64,000 bases of DNA from Actinokineospora auranticolor (GCF_002934265.1 NZ_PTIX01000002.1:124001-188000); one strand, 5' to 3'. Numbered from the stretch's first letter, positions 42,557-53,495 are shown. Notes: generated from the sequence alone by a model not told the origin. Made by a program: numbers and translations.

Positions 42557-45066
42557 GCGAGCTGGCGATCCCGGACATGTCCCTGGTCGTGCTGATCGGC
42601 GCGTCCGGTTCCGGCAAGTCGACCTTCGCGCGCAAGCACTTCGCGGCGAGCCAGGTGCTCTCCAGCGACTACTTCCGCGGCCTGGTCAGCGATGACGAGA
42701 ACGACCAGGGCGCGTCGGCGGACGCGTTCGACGCGCTGCACTACGTGGCGGGCAAGCGGTTGGCGCGCGGGCTGGTGACGGTCGTGGACGCGACGAACGT
42801 GCAGCAGCGGGTGCGGGCCCGGCTGGTGGAGCTGGCCAAGGCGCACGACGTGCTGCCGGTCGCGGTCGTGCTGGACCTGCCGGAGGCCGAGTGCGTGCGG
42901 CGCAACGCCGCGCGGCCGGACCGCGACTTCGGCGCGCACGTCGTGCAGCGGCACGTCCGCGAGCTGCGCAAGTCGCTGAAGTGGCTGGGCAAGGAGGGTT
43001 TCCGCAAGGTGCACGTGCTGCGCGATCAGTCCGAAGTGGACTCGGCGCGGTTCGTCCAGGAGCCGCTGCGCAACGACCTGCGGGGCGAGACCGGGCCGTT
43101 CGACGTGATCGGCGACGTGCACGGCTGCCGCGCCGAACTGGAGGAGCTGCTCGGCGAGCTGGGGTACGCGGTGGAGCGCGACCCGGCGGGCCGCGCGGTC
43201 GGCGCCGCGCACCCCGAGGGGCGGCGCGTGGTGTTCGTCGGCGACCTCGTCGACCGGGGACCGGACACACCGGGCGTGCTGCGGCTGGCGATGGGCATGG
43301 TCGAGGCGGGCAACGCCCTTGCGGTGTGCGGTAACCACGAGCAGAAGCTGGCGCGCGCGCTGCGCGGGCGGAAGGTCACCGTGCGGCACGGCCTGGCGGA
43401 GTCGTTGGCGCAGCTGGGAACCGAGGACCCGGAGTTCGTCAAGCGCGCGGAGGTGTTCTGCGACAGCCTGGTCAGCCACTACCTGCTCGACGAGGGCAAG
43501 CTCGTCGTGGCGCACGCGGGTCTGCCCGCGCAGTACCACGGGCGCGCGTCGGGGCGGGTGCGGTCGTTCGCGCTGTACGGGGACACGACCGGCGAGACCG
43601 ACGAGTACGGGCTGCCGGTGCGGTACCCGTGGGCGCGGGACTACCGGGGTTCCGCGGTGGTCCTGTATGGACACACGCCGACACCGGAGGTCGAGTGGAT
43701 CAACTCGACGATGTGCCTGGACACCGGCTGCGTGTTCGGCGGCAAGCTGACCGCGCTGCGCTACCCGGAGCGCGAGGTCGTCTCCGTTGCGGCGCACGAG
43801 GTCTGGTACGAGCCGGTGCGACCGCTGGTGCCCGCCGTCGAGGAGCGGGAGCCGACCGCGCTGGCCCTGGCGGACGTGATCGGTCGACGCGTGGTCGAGA
43901 CCGCCGAGCTGGGCATGGTGACGGTGCGGGAGGAGCAGACGGCCGCCGCGCTGGAGGTGATGAGCCGCTTCGCCGTCGACCCGCGGTGGCTGGTGTACCT
44001 GCCGCCGACGATGGCCCCCGCGGACACGCACAAGGAGGGACCGGTGCTGGAGCACCCCCGGGAGGCGTTCGCCGAGTTCGGCGGGCTGCCGGTGGTGTGC
44101 GAGGAGAAGCACATGGGGTCGCGCGCGGTGGTCCTGGTGACCCGGTCACCCGACGTCGCCCCCCGCCGCTTCGCCATCGAGGGCGACGGGGCGGTGTACA
44201 CGCGTACCGGCCGGACGTTCCTGCCGGCGCCGCTGACGTCGTCGCTGCTGACCCGGGTTCGGGCCGCCGCCGCGGGTCTGTGGGACGAACTGGAGACGGA
44301 CTGGCTGCTGCTCGACGCGGAACTGCTGCCGTGGAACGCGAAGGCGGGCAAGCTGATCAACGAGCAGTTCGCCCCGACGGGCGCCGCTGCGGCGGCGGCC
44401 CTTCCCGCGGCGGTCGAACTGCTGTCGCAGGCGGCGGACCGGGGCGTGGACGTGGCGGACCTGCTCACCAAGACCCGCACCCGCGAGACCAACGCCCTCG
44501 GCTTCCGGGACGCGTACCGCCGGTACTGCTGGCCGACCTCGGACCTGGACGGCGTGCGGCTGGCGCCGTTCCAGGTGCTGGCGGCGGAGGGTCGGGCGTT
44601 CCACGACCGGCCGCACGTGTGGCACCTGGCGGTCGCCGCGAAGCTGCGCGCGGCGGACCCGGAGCTGTTCACCGAGACCCGGTACCTGGAGGTCGACACC
44701 GCCGACCCGTCGTCGGTGGCGGCGGGCGTCCGCTGGTGGGAGGACCTGACCGCGGCGGGCGGTGAGGGAATGGTCGTGAAACCGGCGGCCAACCTGGTGC
44801 GGATGGGGCGCAAGCTCGCGCTGCCGGGGATCAAGGTCCGGGGCCGCGAATACCTGCGGATCATCTACGGCCCCGACTACACCGACCACCTCGACCGCTT
44901 CCGCGACCGCAAGCTGGGCAAGAAGCGCTCCCTGGCCCTCCGCGAATACGCCCTGGGCCTCGAAGCCCTGGAACGCCTATCCCGCAACGAACCCCTCTGG
45001 CGCGTGCACGAGTGCGTGTTCGCGGTGCTGGCGCTGGAGTCGGAGCCGGTGGACCCGCGGCTCTAG
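42553..45066 (+). CDS. pnkp: Pnkp, polynucleotide kinase-phosphatase-ligase for RNA repair
   Basis: This 837-residue three-domain enzyme has an N-terminal P-loop kinase (GASGSGKST, residues 16-24), a calcineurin-type phosphatase (FDVIGDVHGCRAELEELL, GDLVDRGPDT, CGNHEQKLA), and a C-terminal nucleotidyltransferase/ligase with the AMP lysine in EEKHMGSRAV (about Lys519) and GGEGMVVKPAANL. It heals 5'-OH and 2',3'-phosphate ends and, with Hen1, rejoins broken RNA such as tRNA cleaved by colicin-like or anticodon nucleases. The ATG overlaps the hen1 stop. A strong hairpin follows. Confidence 0.94.
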   Translation: MSELAIPDMSLVVLIGASGSGKSTFARKHFAASQVLSSDYFRGLVSDDENDQGASADAFDALHYVAGKRLARGLVTVVDATNVQQRVRARLVELAKAHDVLPVAVVLDLPEAECVRRNAARPDRDFGAHVVQRHVRELRKSLKWLGKEGFRKVHVLRDQSEVDSARFVQEPLRNDLRGETGPFDVIGDVHGCRAELEELLGELGYAVERDPAGRAVGAAHPEGRRVVFVGDLVDRGPDTPGVLRLAMGMVEAGNALAVCGNHEQKLARALRGRKVTVRHGLAESLAQLGTEDPEFVKRAEVFCDSLVSHYLLDEGKLVVAHAGLPAQYHGRASGRVRSFALYGDTTGETDEYGLPVRYPWARDYRGSAVVLYGHTPTPEVEWINSTMCLDTGCVFGGKLTALRYPEREVVSVAAHEVWYEPVRPLVPAVEEREPTALALADVIGRRVVETAELGMVTVREEQTAAALEVMSRFAVDPRWLVYLPPTMAPADTHKEGPVLEHPREAFAEFGGLPVVCEEKHMGSRAVVLVTRSPDVAPRRFAIEGDGAVYTRTGRTFLPAPLTSSLLTRVRAAAAGLWDELETDWLLLDAELLPWNAKAGKLINEQFAPTGAAAAAALPAAVELLSQAADRGVDVADLLTKTRTRETNALGFRDAYRRYCWPTSDLDGVRLAPFQVLAAEGRAFHDRPHVWHLAVAAKLRAADPELFTETRYLEVDTADPSSVAAGVRWWEDLTAAGGEGMVVKPAANLVRMGRKLALPGIKVRGREYLRIIYGPDYTDHLDRFRDRKLGKKRSLALREYALGLEALERLSRNEPLWRVHECVFAVLALESEPVDPRL

Positions 45067-45071
45067 GTGCT

Positions 45072-45099
45072 CCCGCCGCCCTCACGCGAGGGCGGCGGG
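45072..45099. terminator. Bidirectional hairpin between pnkp and the mca operon
   Basis: CCCGCCGCCCTC and GAGGGCGGCGGG form a perfect 12-bp stem with a 4-base loop. It lies between convergent genes, six bases after the pnkp stop. Confidence 0.75.
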
Positions 45100-45101
45100 G
45101 G

Positions 45102-45380
45102 TCACTTACCCGGCTTGGCCTCGGACTCCGCGGGCTCTGCGGCCTTCTCCGCCGGCGGGTCGAAGCTCTCCGGGAGCCGCTTCAGGTGTTTGGTCATGGA
45201 GCGGACCAGGAAGGCCACGGCGACGAAGAACAGGACCAGGATCAAGAAGCCCAGTGGCGAGGACTTCCCGAAGTCCTCGCCCTGGCCGCCCGGGTCCGCG
45301 GGGCCCGCCGGGGGTGGGGTGGGCGTCTGGGTCTGGGCGATGGTGTCCGCCGGGTCGAGCCTGGCCAAGCCGGTGATCAC
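45102..45380 (-). CDS. Small single-helix membrane protein linked to mca
   Basis: This 92-residue protein has a Pro/Thr/Gln-rich N-terminus, one membrane helix ([20 protein letters not shown]) and a basic then acidic tail. GTG 45380 overlaps the mca stop (GTGA), so the two are co-transcribed. A small membrane gene next to mca is usual in actinobacteria. The function is unknown. Confidence 0.7.
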   Translation of the reverse strand: MITGLARLDPADTIAQTQTPTPPPAGPADPGGQGEDFGKSSPLGFLILVLFFVAVAFLVRSMTKHLKRLPESFDPPAEKAAEPAESEAKPGK

Positions 45381-46258
45381 AGCGACACCTTCTCCTGGAT
45401 GCCGCTGAACAGGTCGTCCTCCGGCAGGGTGCTGTCGACCAGCGACCGGACCAGCTCGTACTCCTCGAACGGCCAGACCTCGCGCTGCAGGTCGAGCGGG
45501 ACCGCGAACCAGCGGCTCTCCGGGTCGATCTGGGTGGCGTGGGCCAGCAGGGCCGCGTCACGGGTCTCGAAGAAGTCGGCGCACTCGATGCGGGTCGTCA
45601 CGCGGTGGGCGAGGTCGCCGCGGTCGGCGGGCCAGTTGGCCAGCCACTCGGTGTACGGGGACTCCAGGCCGCGGGCCTCCAGGGCCTCGTGGATCGCCAC
45701 CAGGCGGACCCGGGAGAAGCCGTGCGAGTAGTACAGCTTCAGCGGGGTCCACGGCTCGCCCGCCTCGGGGTGGCGATCCGGGTCACCGGCCGCGTCGAAG
45801 GCGGCGACGGAGATCTCGTGGCAGCGGATGTGGTCCGGGTGGGGGTAGCCGCCGTTCTCGTCGTAGGTGATGACGACGTGCGGGCGGAACTCGCGGATCG
45901 CCTGGACCAGCGGGGGCACCGACTCCTCCAGCGGCACCAGCGCGAAGCAGTCGTCCGGCAGCGGCGGCTTCGGGTCGCCCTCGGGCAGGCCGGAGTCGAT
46001 GAAGCCGAGCCAGCGGTGCTGGATGCCCAGGATCTCGGCGGCCTTGGCCATCTCGCGCCTGCGCACGGCCGGGATGTCGGCGACGACCTCCGGTCGGTCC
46101 ATGGCCGGGTTGAGGATGTCGCCCCGCTCGCCACCGGTGCAGGTCACGACCATCACCTCGTGGCCGTCGGCGACGTACTTGGCCATGGTGGCCGCGCCCT
46201 TGCTCGACTCGTCGTCGGGGTGCGCGTGCACCGCCATCAACCGCAGCTTCTCGGACAT
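45377..46258 (-). CDS. mca: Mycothiol S-conjugate amidase
   Basis: This 293-residue zinc amidase ([20 protein letters not shown]) carries the metal motif HAHPDDES and a second His site in [13 protein letters not shown]. It cleaves mycothiol S-conjugates to free cysteinyl mercapturates for export, a detoxification step found only in mycothiol-producing actinobacteria, and is distinguished from the close MshB deacetylase by gene context. It is divergent from the DUF4307 gene and greA, the conserved actinobacterial neighbourhood. Confidence 0.92.
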   Translation of the reverse strand: MSEKLRLMAVHAHPDDESSKGAATMAKYVADGHEVMVVTCTGGERGDILNPAMDRPEVVADIPAVRRREMAKAAEILGIQHRWLGFIDSGLPEGDPKPPLPDDCFALVPLEESVPPLVQAIREFRPHVVITYDENGGYPHPDHIRCHEISVAAFDAAGDPDRHPEAGEPWTPLKLYYSHGFSRVRLVAIHEALEARGLESPYTEWLANWPADRGDLAHRVTTRIECADFFETRDAALLAHATQIDPESRWFAVPLDLQREVWPFEEYELVRSLVDSTLPEDDLFSGIQEKVSL

Positions 46259-46385
46259 GGTCCTCCTCAGCCCCCTCTGCATCGCGAACGCCGAGCAGCG
46301 GATACTCGGAGCCCGAAAGCACCAACGCCCCTCGACGGGACCATTGTTCCCGCCGGTCGGACAGCCGCCACCAGGAGGCCCCGCT

Positions 46386-46826
46386 ATGACCGCCGCCGCA
46401 CGCGCACTGCCGGAGGGCCGCTACGGCAAACCCAGCCGTCGTCCGGGCCGCCGAACGGTGCTGGTCCTGGCGGTTTGCGGGGTGCTGGCGGGCGGGGTCG
46501 TGGCCTGGCTCGGCTACCGCAACCTGGGCTCCGCCCCCATCGAGGCCGAGCGGGTCGGGTTCGCGAGCGAGGCGGGCAACCGGATGAAGCTGACCTTCGA
46601 CGTGACCCGCTCCACCCCCGAACGGCCCGCGGTGTGCGTCGTCCGGGTGCGGGACGCGCACGGTCAGGAGAGCGGCAGGCGCGAGGTGTACGTCCCACCG
46701 GGCGCCGCGTCCACCCGGATGGCCGCGGTGATCACCAGCGGCGGGGAACCGGTCACGGCGGACGTGTTCGGGTGCTCTTATCAGGTGCCGTCATACCTGT
46801 CCACGACCCAGCCGCCAACGGGGTGA
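46386..46826 (+). CDS. DUF4307 membrane protein
   Basis: This 146-residue protein has a basic N-terminus, one helix ([20 protein letters not shown]) and an extracellular beta-rich domain ([40 protein letters not shown]) typical of DUF4307. AGGAGG lies upstream of ATG 46386. It is found between mca and greA in many actinobacteria. The function is unknown. Confidence 0.85.
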   Translation: MTAAARALPEGRYGKPSRRPGRRTVLVLAVCGVLAGGVVAWLGYRNLGSAPIEAERVGFASEAGNRMKLTFDVTRSTPERPAVCVVRVRDAHGQESGRREVYVPPGAASTRMAAVITSGGEPVTADVFGCSYQVPSYLSTTQPPTG

Positions 46827-46902
46827 ACTAGCCCGCAGAACCACTTAAAACGGATTTTTCCGGCGAGATAGCACGTGTGTTCGTGGTATTCTCGTAGACC
46901 TG

Positions 46903-46930
46903 CACGGCCCCTAGGCGGGCCGTGTTTTTT
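46903..46930 (+). terminator. Strong intrinsic terminator upstream of greA
   Basis: CACGGCCC and GGGCCGTG form an 8-bp stem over CTAGGC, followed by seven T. It ends the DUF4307 transcript and could act as an attenuator in the greA leader if transcription starts upstream near 46880. Confidence 0.85.
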
Positions 46931-47007
46931 CCATTCCGGACGCACTACGAGGTTCGGGACGCCGGCCCGTAACCCCGGGCCCGGAGTACGACGAGGAGTT
47001 GGTGACC

Positions 47008-47496
47008 GTGAGCGACACCCAGGTGACCTGGTTGACCCAGGAGGCCTACAACCGGCTCAAGCACGAGCTCGACGAGCTGATTGAGAACCGCCCGGTCATC
47101 GCGCAGAAGATCAACACCAGCCGCGAGGAGGGTGACCTCAAGGAGAACGGGGGTTACCACGCGGCCCGCGAGGAACAGGGACAGCAGGAGGCCCGCATCC
47201 GGCACCTGCAGGAACTGCTCCGGGGCGCCAAGGTCGGTGAGACCCCCGCCAACGACGGCATCGCCGAACCGGGCATGGTCCTCACCGTCCGCTACGACGG
47301 CGACGACGACGAGGAGCAGTTCCTCCTGGCCACCCGCGAAGAGGGCGGCGAGGGCGAGCTGGAGGTCTACTCCCCCGAGTCCCCCCTGGGCCGCGCACTG
47401 CTCGGGGCCAAGGAAGGCGAAACCCGCGAGTACGAGCTGCCCAACGGCAAGACCCAGAAGGTCACCCTCCGCAAGGCGGTCCCCTACAGCGGCTGA
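47008..47496 (+). CDS. greA: Transcription elongation factor GreA
   Basis: This 162-residue protein has an N-terminal coiled coil ([20 protein letters not shown], then [20 protein letters not shown]) with the acidic tip that rescues backtracked RNA polymerase, and a C-terminal globular domain ([20 protein letters not shown]). GTG 47008 (GAGGAG upstream) gives [17 protein letters not shown] 47002 is also possible. A long perfect hairpin terminator follows. Confidence 0.94.
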   Translation: MSDTQVTWLTQEAYNRLKHELDELIENRPVIAQKINTSREEGDLKENGGYHAAREEQGQQEARIRHLQELLRGAKVGETPANDGIAEPGMVLTVRYDGDDDEEQFLLATREEGGEGELEVYSPESPLGRALLGAKEGETREYELPNGKTQKVTLRKAVPYSG

Positions 47497-47517
47497 CCCC
47501 GAACTTCGCGCGAGAAC

Positions 47518-47555
47518 GAACGGCCGTCCCCGGGTGCCGCCGGGGACGGCCGTTC
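47518..47555 (+). terminator. Hairpin terminator after greA
   Basis: GAACGGCCGTCCCCG and CGGGGACGGCCGTTC form a perfect 15-bp stem with an 8-base loop, 21 bp after the stop. The rest of the 312-bp gap to the Lrp gene (47556-47808) shows no gene or clear motif. Confidence 0.8.
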
Positions 47556-47808
47556 GCCGTGTTCAGGACGTGTGGAGTCGTGTCCGCCACGACGAGGCAC
47601 GGGTCTCCGGCCGTCAGGCAAGCGGGCAGACCAGCTTCTCGGAGCCATTGGCACCTCCCGCGGCCGGGTCGACCGAGTCCCGGCGCAGCCCGCGGGCCCC
47701 ACGCGATCCCCGCGTGAGCGGGCGGGCCCGGATGGCACATCGCGCACCATCACCGAGCCGATCGGTCCCCGCACAACCGATCCTGATCCGGCGCCGCGGG
47801 CAGCGGCG

Positions 47809-48285
47809 CTACTCCACGGCCAGTTCCAGCAATGGCCGGACGCGGGTGGGGACCGGGGTTGACAGGGCGATCGAGGTGGAGGTTCGGCTGACCCACTCGA
47901 CGTTCACCACGCGGTCGATGACGTGTTGGAGGTCGGCGTTGTCGCGGGCCACCATGCGGACCAGGAGGTCGCCTTGGCCGGTGGTCGCGTGCACTTCGCA
48001 GACCTCCGCGATGGCCCGCAACCGCTCCGCCACCTCCGTGCGCCTGCCCTGGGCGATCTCCAGCACCGCGAACGCCGTCAGCCCGTAGCCCATGGCCGCC
48101 AGGTCGAGGTCCGGCGGGAACCCGCGGAGGACCCCGCGGCGTTCCAGGCGGTCCATGCGGGCCTGGACGGTGCCCCTGGCCACGCCCAGGCGGCGGGAGC
48201 ACTCGAGGACCCCCAGTCGCGGTTCGTCGGTGAGCAGGAGCAGCAGTCGCGCGTCCAGCGCGTCCAGTTCGGACTCCTCCGGCAT
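47809..48285 (-). CDS. Lrp/AsnC-family transcriptional regulator
   Basis: This 158-residue protein has an N-terminal HTH (LDALDARLLLLLTDEPRLGV; RRLGVARGTVQARMDRLERR) and a C-terminal RAM domain (GLTAFAVLEIAQGRRTEVAE; CEVHATTGQGDLLVRMVARD). It is divergent from the HPPD gene, with 146 bp between them, so it is likely the regulator of tyrosine breakdown, probably responding to an aromatic amino acid. The start is MPEESEL at 48285. Confidence 0.9.
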   Translation of the reverse strand: MPEESELDALDARLLLLLTDEPRLGVLECSRRLGVARGTVQARMDRLERRGVLRGFPPDLDLAAMGYGLTAFAVLEIAQGRRTEVAERLRAIAEVCEVHATTGQGDLLVRMVARDNADLQHVIDRVVNVEWVSRTSTSIALSTPVPTRVRPLLELAVE

Positions 48286-49634
<1,349 letters not shown>

Positions 49635-49815
49635 AATACCCTCGCGGAATTGTCCAATCCGTCGAGGTGAACAAGCGCGAACAATCGGCCCGTCCCTGCG
49701 TGTGGCCCCGCCCGTTCACCGGGTCGGGGCCACACTCAGCTACTCCTCAGGTACCCCCCGGACCGGGCAGGTACGCTCGGCTGAGGGCGTAGCGGATTTT
49801 CGGGGAGAACCAGTC

Positions 49816-50073
49816 ATGACCGGCACACGCAAGCCACGGGCAATGCCACTCGCGGGCGCCCTGGCGGCGGCGGCCGTGCTGGCCGGGGTGGCGGTCTTCA
49901 CCGTCAGCAACGCCGGGTGCGCCAGCGCCGGTCAGTACGTCCAGCACGGCAACGAGGTGGAACTGGTCGGCGGCTGCGTCGACCCGACCGACCTGCCCGC
50001 CGCGCCGGGCACGCAGCCCGTCGGGACCTCGACAGGCCACGCGGTCGACCGCTACAACCGCGTCAGCCCGTAG
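49816..50073 (+). CDS. Small exported or membrane-anchored protein
   Basis: This 85-residue protein has a basic start and a hydrophobic signal (MPLAGALAAAAVLAGVAVFT), then a short polar mature part with two Cys. GGGGAGAAC precedes ATG 49816. No domain was recognised. A hairpin follows before the convergent CGS gene. Confidence 0.6.
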   Translation: MTGTRKPRAMPLAGALAAAAVLAGVAVFTVSNAGCASAGQYVQHGNEVELVGGCVDPTDLPAAPGTQPVGTSTGHAVDRYNRVSP

Positions 50074-50085
50074 CACCGAACGGCA

Positions 50086-50126
50086 AAAGGCTCGGCGGGG
50101 AAAACGAATCCCTCCACCGAGCCTTT
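50086..50126. terminator. Hairpin between the small exported gene and metB
   Basis: AAAGGCTCGG and CCGAGCCTTT form a perfect 10-bp stem with a loop of about 20 bases between the two convergent genes. It may act in both directions. Confidence 0.6.
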
Positions 50127-50135
50127 CGACTTTCC

Positions 50136-51293
50136 TCAGTCCAACGCGCTCAGCAGGTCGCCGACCAGGTCGGCGCCGTCCTCGATGCCGACGGACAGCC
50201 GCAGGATGTCGTCGGACACCTGCAGCGGCGAGCCCGTGGTACTGGCGTGGGTCATCTTGCCCGGGTGCTCGATCAGCGACTCGATGCCGCCGAGCGACTC
50301 CGCCAGGATGAACAGCTTGGTGCGCGCCGCGACGGCCAGCGCCGCCTCCTCCCCGCCCTCGACGGAGAACGACACCATCCCGCCGAAGCGGCGCATCTGC
50401 TTCGCCGCGACCTCGTGGCCGGGGTGCTCGGCCAGGCCCGGGTAGTAGACCTTGGTGACCTTCGGGTGGCTGACCAGCGCCTCGACCACGCGCTCGGCGT
50501 TGTCGCTGTGCCGCTCCATGCGCAGCGCCAGCGTCTTCGCGCCGCGCAGCACCAGCCACGCGTCGAACGGGCCGGGCACCGCGCCCGCCGCGTTGCGCAG
50601 GAAGGCGAACTGCTCGTTGAGGCCCGCGTCCGAGGTGACCAGGGCGCCGCCGACGACGTCCGAGTGGCCGCCGAGGTACTTGGTGGTGGAGTGCAGCACC
50701 ACGTCCGCGCCCAGGCCCAGCGGGGACTGCAGGTACGGGGTGGCGAAGGTGTTGTCGATGACCAGCCGGGCGCCCGCCTCGGCGGCGACGGCGGCCAGCG
50801 CGGCGATGTCGACGATGCCCAGCAGCGGGTTGGTCGGCGTCTCCGACCAGATGACCTTGGTGTTGGGCCGGACCGCGGCGCGGGTCGCCGTCGGGTTGGC
50901 GAGGTCGACCGTGGAGTACTCCACGCCCCACTGGGTCAGCACCTTGTCCAGCAGCCGGAACGTGCCGCCGTACGCGTCGTTGCCGAGGATGACGTGGTCG
51001 CCGGGGCGGGTGAGCGAGCGCAGCGCGATGTCGGAGGCGGCCATCCCGGAGGCGAAGGCCAGCGCGTGCTTGCCGCCCTCCAGCGCGGCCAGCGCCTCCT
51101 CCAGCGCGGTGCGCGTCGGGTTGGCGGTGCGCGAGTACTCGTAGCCGCCGTCGCGCACGCCACCCACGCCGTCTTGGGCGAAGGTGGACGTGGCGTAGAT
51201 CGGCACGATGACCGCGCCGGTGCGCGGGTCGGGCGCCTGGCCCGCGTGGATCGCCCGGGTCTCGAAGCCCCAGCGCGACGTGTCCTCAGCCAT
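50136..51293 (-). CDS. metB: Cystathionine gamma-synthase/lyase family enzyme
   Basis: This 385-residue PLP enzyme starts MAEDTSRWGFETRAIHAGQA. The PLP lysine lies in LHSTTKYLGGHSDVVGGAL. The family covers cystathionine gamma-synthase (MetB) and gamma-lyase; actinobacterial members linked to cystathionine beta-synthase, as here 2.3 kb away, are often annotated CGS and can act in reverse transsulfuration, feeding cysteine for mycothiol. Sequence alone does not settle the direction. Confidence 0.88.
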   Translation of the reverse strand: MAEDTSRWGFETRAIHAGQAPDPRTGAVIVPIYATSTFAQDGVGGVRDGGYEYSRTANPTRTALEEALAALEGGKHALAFASGMAASDIALRSLTRPGDHVILGNDAYGGTFRLLDKVLTQWGVEYSTVDLANPTATRAAVRPNTKVIWSETPTNPLLGIVDIAALAAVAAEAGARLVIDNTFATPYLQSPLGLGADVVLHSTTKYLGGHSDVVGGALVTSDAGLNEQFAFLRNAAGAVPGPFDAWLVLRGAKTLALRMERHSDNAERVVEALVSHPKVTKVYYPGLAEHPGHEVAAKQMRRFGGMVSFSVEGGEEAALAVAARTKLFILAESLGGIESLIEHPGKMTHASTTGSPLQVSDDILRLSVGIEDGADLVGDLLSALD

Positions 51294-51386
51294 GGCACCC
51301 AGGTTACGACCCCACACCGACACGACCACCATGTGGGAGGCGTCCCAGCATGAGGAATATTAGCCCGTTCGGGTTAAAGCTCCAGG

Positions 51387-52133
51387 TCAGTAGCCGGGGC
51401 CGTACGTCGGGGCCTTCTGCCGCATCGCCCGGGTGGTGGACGGCAGCGCGGCGAACAGGATCGTCAGCGCCGACGCGATGATGCCGATCGCCAGGAAGGC
51501 CGAGTACGCGGACGAGAAGCCGAACACCGCCTCCAGGTACTTGCCGAAGAGGCTGAAGTCGGCGCCGAGCGCGACCGGCTCCAGCACCACCGACACCAGC
51601 GCGACCACGGCCGCGATGATCGACAGGGCGACACCGGCGCGGCTCCTGGTGAACAGCATGATGCCGCCGATCACCCCGAGGACGGCCACCGCGAGACGGC
51701 CGATCTCCAGGAACAGCAGCCCGGCCGGTACGTCGCTGAGGTACTCCAGGCCGCCGTCGACCAGGAAGTTGACCACGGTGCCGCCGAAGCACACGCCGAC
51801 GACCAGCGCGAGCAGACCGGCGATCGGCGCGGTGCCCGCCGAGGTGGGCTGACCGCCGGGCTGACCGGGGTACTGCGGGTAGCCGGGCTGGCCCGGGTAC
51901 GGCTGCTGTCCGGGGTACTGGGCCTGCCCCGGGTACTGCGGCTGCCCCGGGTACTGGCCCGGGTACGGCTGCTGGGCGAACCCGGGCGGCGGCGTCTGCG
52001 GCGCGGCGAACCCCGGCGGCGGGGTCTGCGGCGGCGCGAAGCCGGGCGGCGGGGTCTGCTGGCCCGGGTACGGGGGCTGCTGCGGGTAGCCCGGCGGCGG
52101 GGTGGGCGGGTTGTTGTGCGGTGGGTAGGTCAT
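51387..52133 (-). CDS. Pro/Gln-rich membrane protein with four helices
   Basis: This 248-residue protein has residues 1-95 built from repeats of YPGQ and TPPPGFA (QPYPGQYPGQPQYPGQAQYP), and residues 100-240 carrying four hydrophobic segments (IAGLLALVVGVCFGGTVVNF; LAVAVLGVIGGIMLFTRSRA). Proteins of this build are common and uncharacterised in actinobacterial cell envelopes. It is adjacent to a second Pro/Gln-rich membrane gene and to metB. Confidence 0.7.
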   Translation of the reverse strand: MTYPPHNNPPTPPPGYPQQPPYPGQQTPPPGFAPPQTPPPGFAAPQTPPPGFAQQPYPGQYPGQPQYPGQAQYPGQQPYPGQPGYPQYPGQPGGQPTSAGTAPIAGLLALVVGVCFGGTVVNFLVDGGLEYLSDVPAGLLFLEIGRLAVAVLGVIGGIMLFTRSRAGVALSIIAAVVALVSVVLEPVALGADFSLFGKYLEAVFGFSSAYSAFLAIGIIASALTILFAALPSTTRAMRQKAPTYGPGY

Positions 52134-52226
52134 GGTGCCCCCTCGACGGACAGCGTGGTCGTACCTGAGACGCGAACGGGTCCCGGCTGGTTCGCCGGGA
52201 CCCGTGGAAGTTTCACGTGGACATGC

Positions 52227-53495
52227 TCACCACTGCTGCGGCGACTGCCCACCGGGCGGTTGCTGGCCGTAGCCGGGCTGCTGGCCGGGCTGGCCGTAGC
52301 CCTGCTGCGGCGGTGGGAAGCCGGGCGGCGGCGTCTGCGGCGGCTGCCCGTAGCTCTGCTGCGGCGGCTGGCCGTACCCCGGCTGGGGCTGGCCGTACGG
52401 CTGCTGCGGCTGGCCGAACCCTCCGACCTGACCGCCACCGCCGCCGAACCCGCCCGGTCCACCCGGACCGCCGGTACCCAGCGGCTGGCTGGCCACCAGG
52501 TACTGCTGGGTCTGCGGGAAGAAGTACAGCGCGCCCGCGGCACCGATGATCAAGCCGAACAGCAGCGTGGTCACGAGGCTGCCCGCGAAGGTGTACTTGG
52601 CGCCGAGGATGATCGCGCCGAGCACGGCGACACCGCCACCGCCGACGACCAGCAGGTGCGCGAAGGCCGACTTGCGCAAGTACAGGAAGACCGCGCCGGT
52701 CGCCGCGGCGGCGCCGCCGAGGAAGTTCACGACCGAGAGGAAGATCGCGAGGCCGAAGCCGGAGGACACGCTCTCCGCCGCGTCCTTGCCCGCCTGGCAC
52801 TGGTCGCGCAGCGACCCCGCGGGCACCTCGCCGCAGTCGATGCCCGAGATGTCCGGGAGGTTCGACACGGCGCTGCTGGCGCTCATGAAGTCGAAGAAGT
52901 TCACCAGGTTGGTGATGAACACGATCAGGCCGAGGAGCGCGACGGCGCCCTGGATGGCCAGCGCGATCGTGCCGGTGTTGTTGCCCTGGCCGCCGAAGCT
53001 CGGCTGACCGCCTAGGCCGCCCTGCTGGGCGAAGCCGCCCTGCTGCGGGTAGCCGCCCGGCTGCGGTTGGCCGTAGGGCTGCTGCCCGTAGCCACCCGGC
53101 TGGGGCTGGCCGTACGGCTGCTGGCCGTAGGGCTGGTTGAACCCGCCCGAGGCCGGGTCGGCCGCGCTCGGCGGCGGCGCGTACGGCGGCGACTGCGGCA
53201 CCGAGCCCGGCGGCACCATCTGCGTGGCGTCACCGCCCTGGGGGCCGCCCTGCCCCGGCCGGACGACCTGCGTCCGGTCGGCGCCCTCGGCCTCCTGCCC
53301 CGGCGGCTGCTGCCCCGGGCGGATGGCCTGGGTCCGCTCGACGCCGTCGGCGCCCTGGTGTGGCGCGGCGAACGGCGGCGGTGTCGGCTGGCCCGGCTGC
53401 TGGCCGAACTGCCCCTGGTCCTGGCCCGGCTGACCCGGCCACTGCTGGGGCTGCCCGCCCTGCCATGGCTGGTTCGGCGGCTGGGGAGCACTCAT
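52227..53495 (-). CDS. Large Pro/Gln/Gly-rich membrane protein
   Basis: This 422-residue protein has low-complexity Gln/Pro/Gly sequence at both ends (GQQPYGQPQPGGYGQQPYGQ near residue 125; GQPPQQSYGQPPQTPPPGFP at the end), and a middle third with four hydrophobic segments (ALAIQGAVALLGLIVFITNL; LGAAGALYFFP-like end). A VSNLPDISGIDCGEVPAGSL loop may be extracellular. It is probably an envelope or polar scaffold protein. Start MSAPQPPNQPW at 53495. The repeats make the protein length likely variable between strains. Confidence 0.68.
   Translation of the reverse strand: MSAPQPPNQPWQGGQPQQWPGQPGQDQGQFGQQPGQPTPPPFAAPHQGADGVERTQAIRPGQQPPGQEAEGADRTQVVRPGQGGPQGGDATQMVPPGSVPQSPPYAPPPSAADPASGGFNQPYGQQPYGQPQPGGYGQQPYGQPQPGGYPQQGGFAQQGGLGGQPSFGGQGNNTGTIALAIQGAVALLGLIVFITNLVNFFDFMSASSAVSNLPDISGIDCGEVPAGSLRDQCQAGKDAAESVSSGFGLAIFLSVVNFLGGAAAATGAVFLYLRKSAFAHLLVVGGGGVAVLGAIILGAKYTFAGSLVTTLLFGLIIGAAGALYFFPQTQQYLVASQPLGTGGPGGPGGFGGGGGQVGGFGQPQQPYGQPQPGYGQPPQQSYGQPPQTPPPGFPPPQQGYGQPGQQPGYGQQPPGGQSPQQW

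Noticed and set aside
45539-46831. Plus-strand open frame opposite mca
   Set aside because: It is a composition shadow; mca carries all zinc-amidase motifs on the other strand and the DUF4307 gene uses a different frame.
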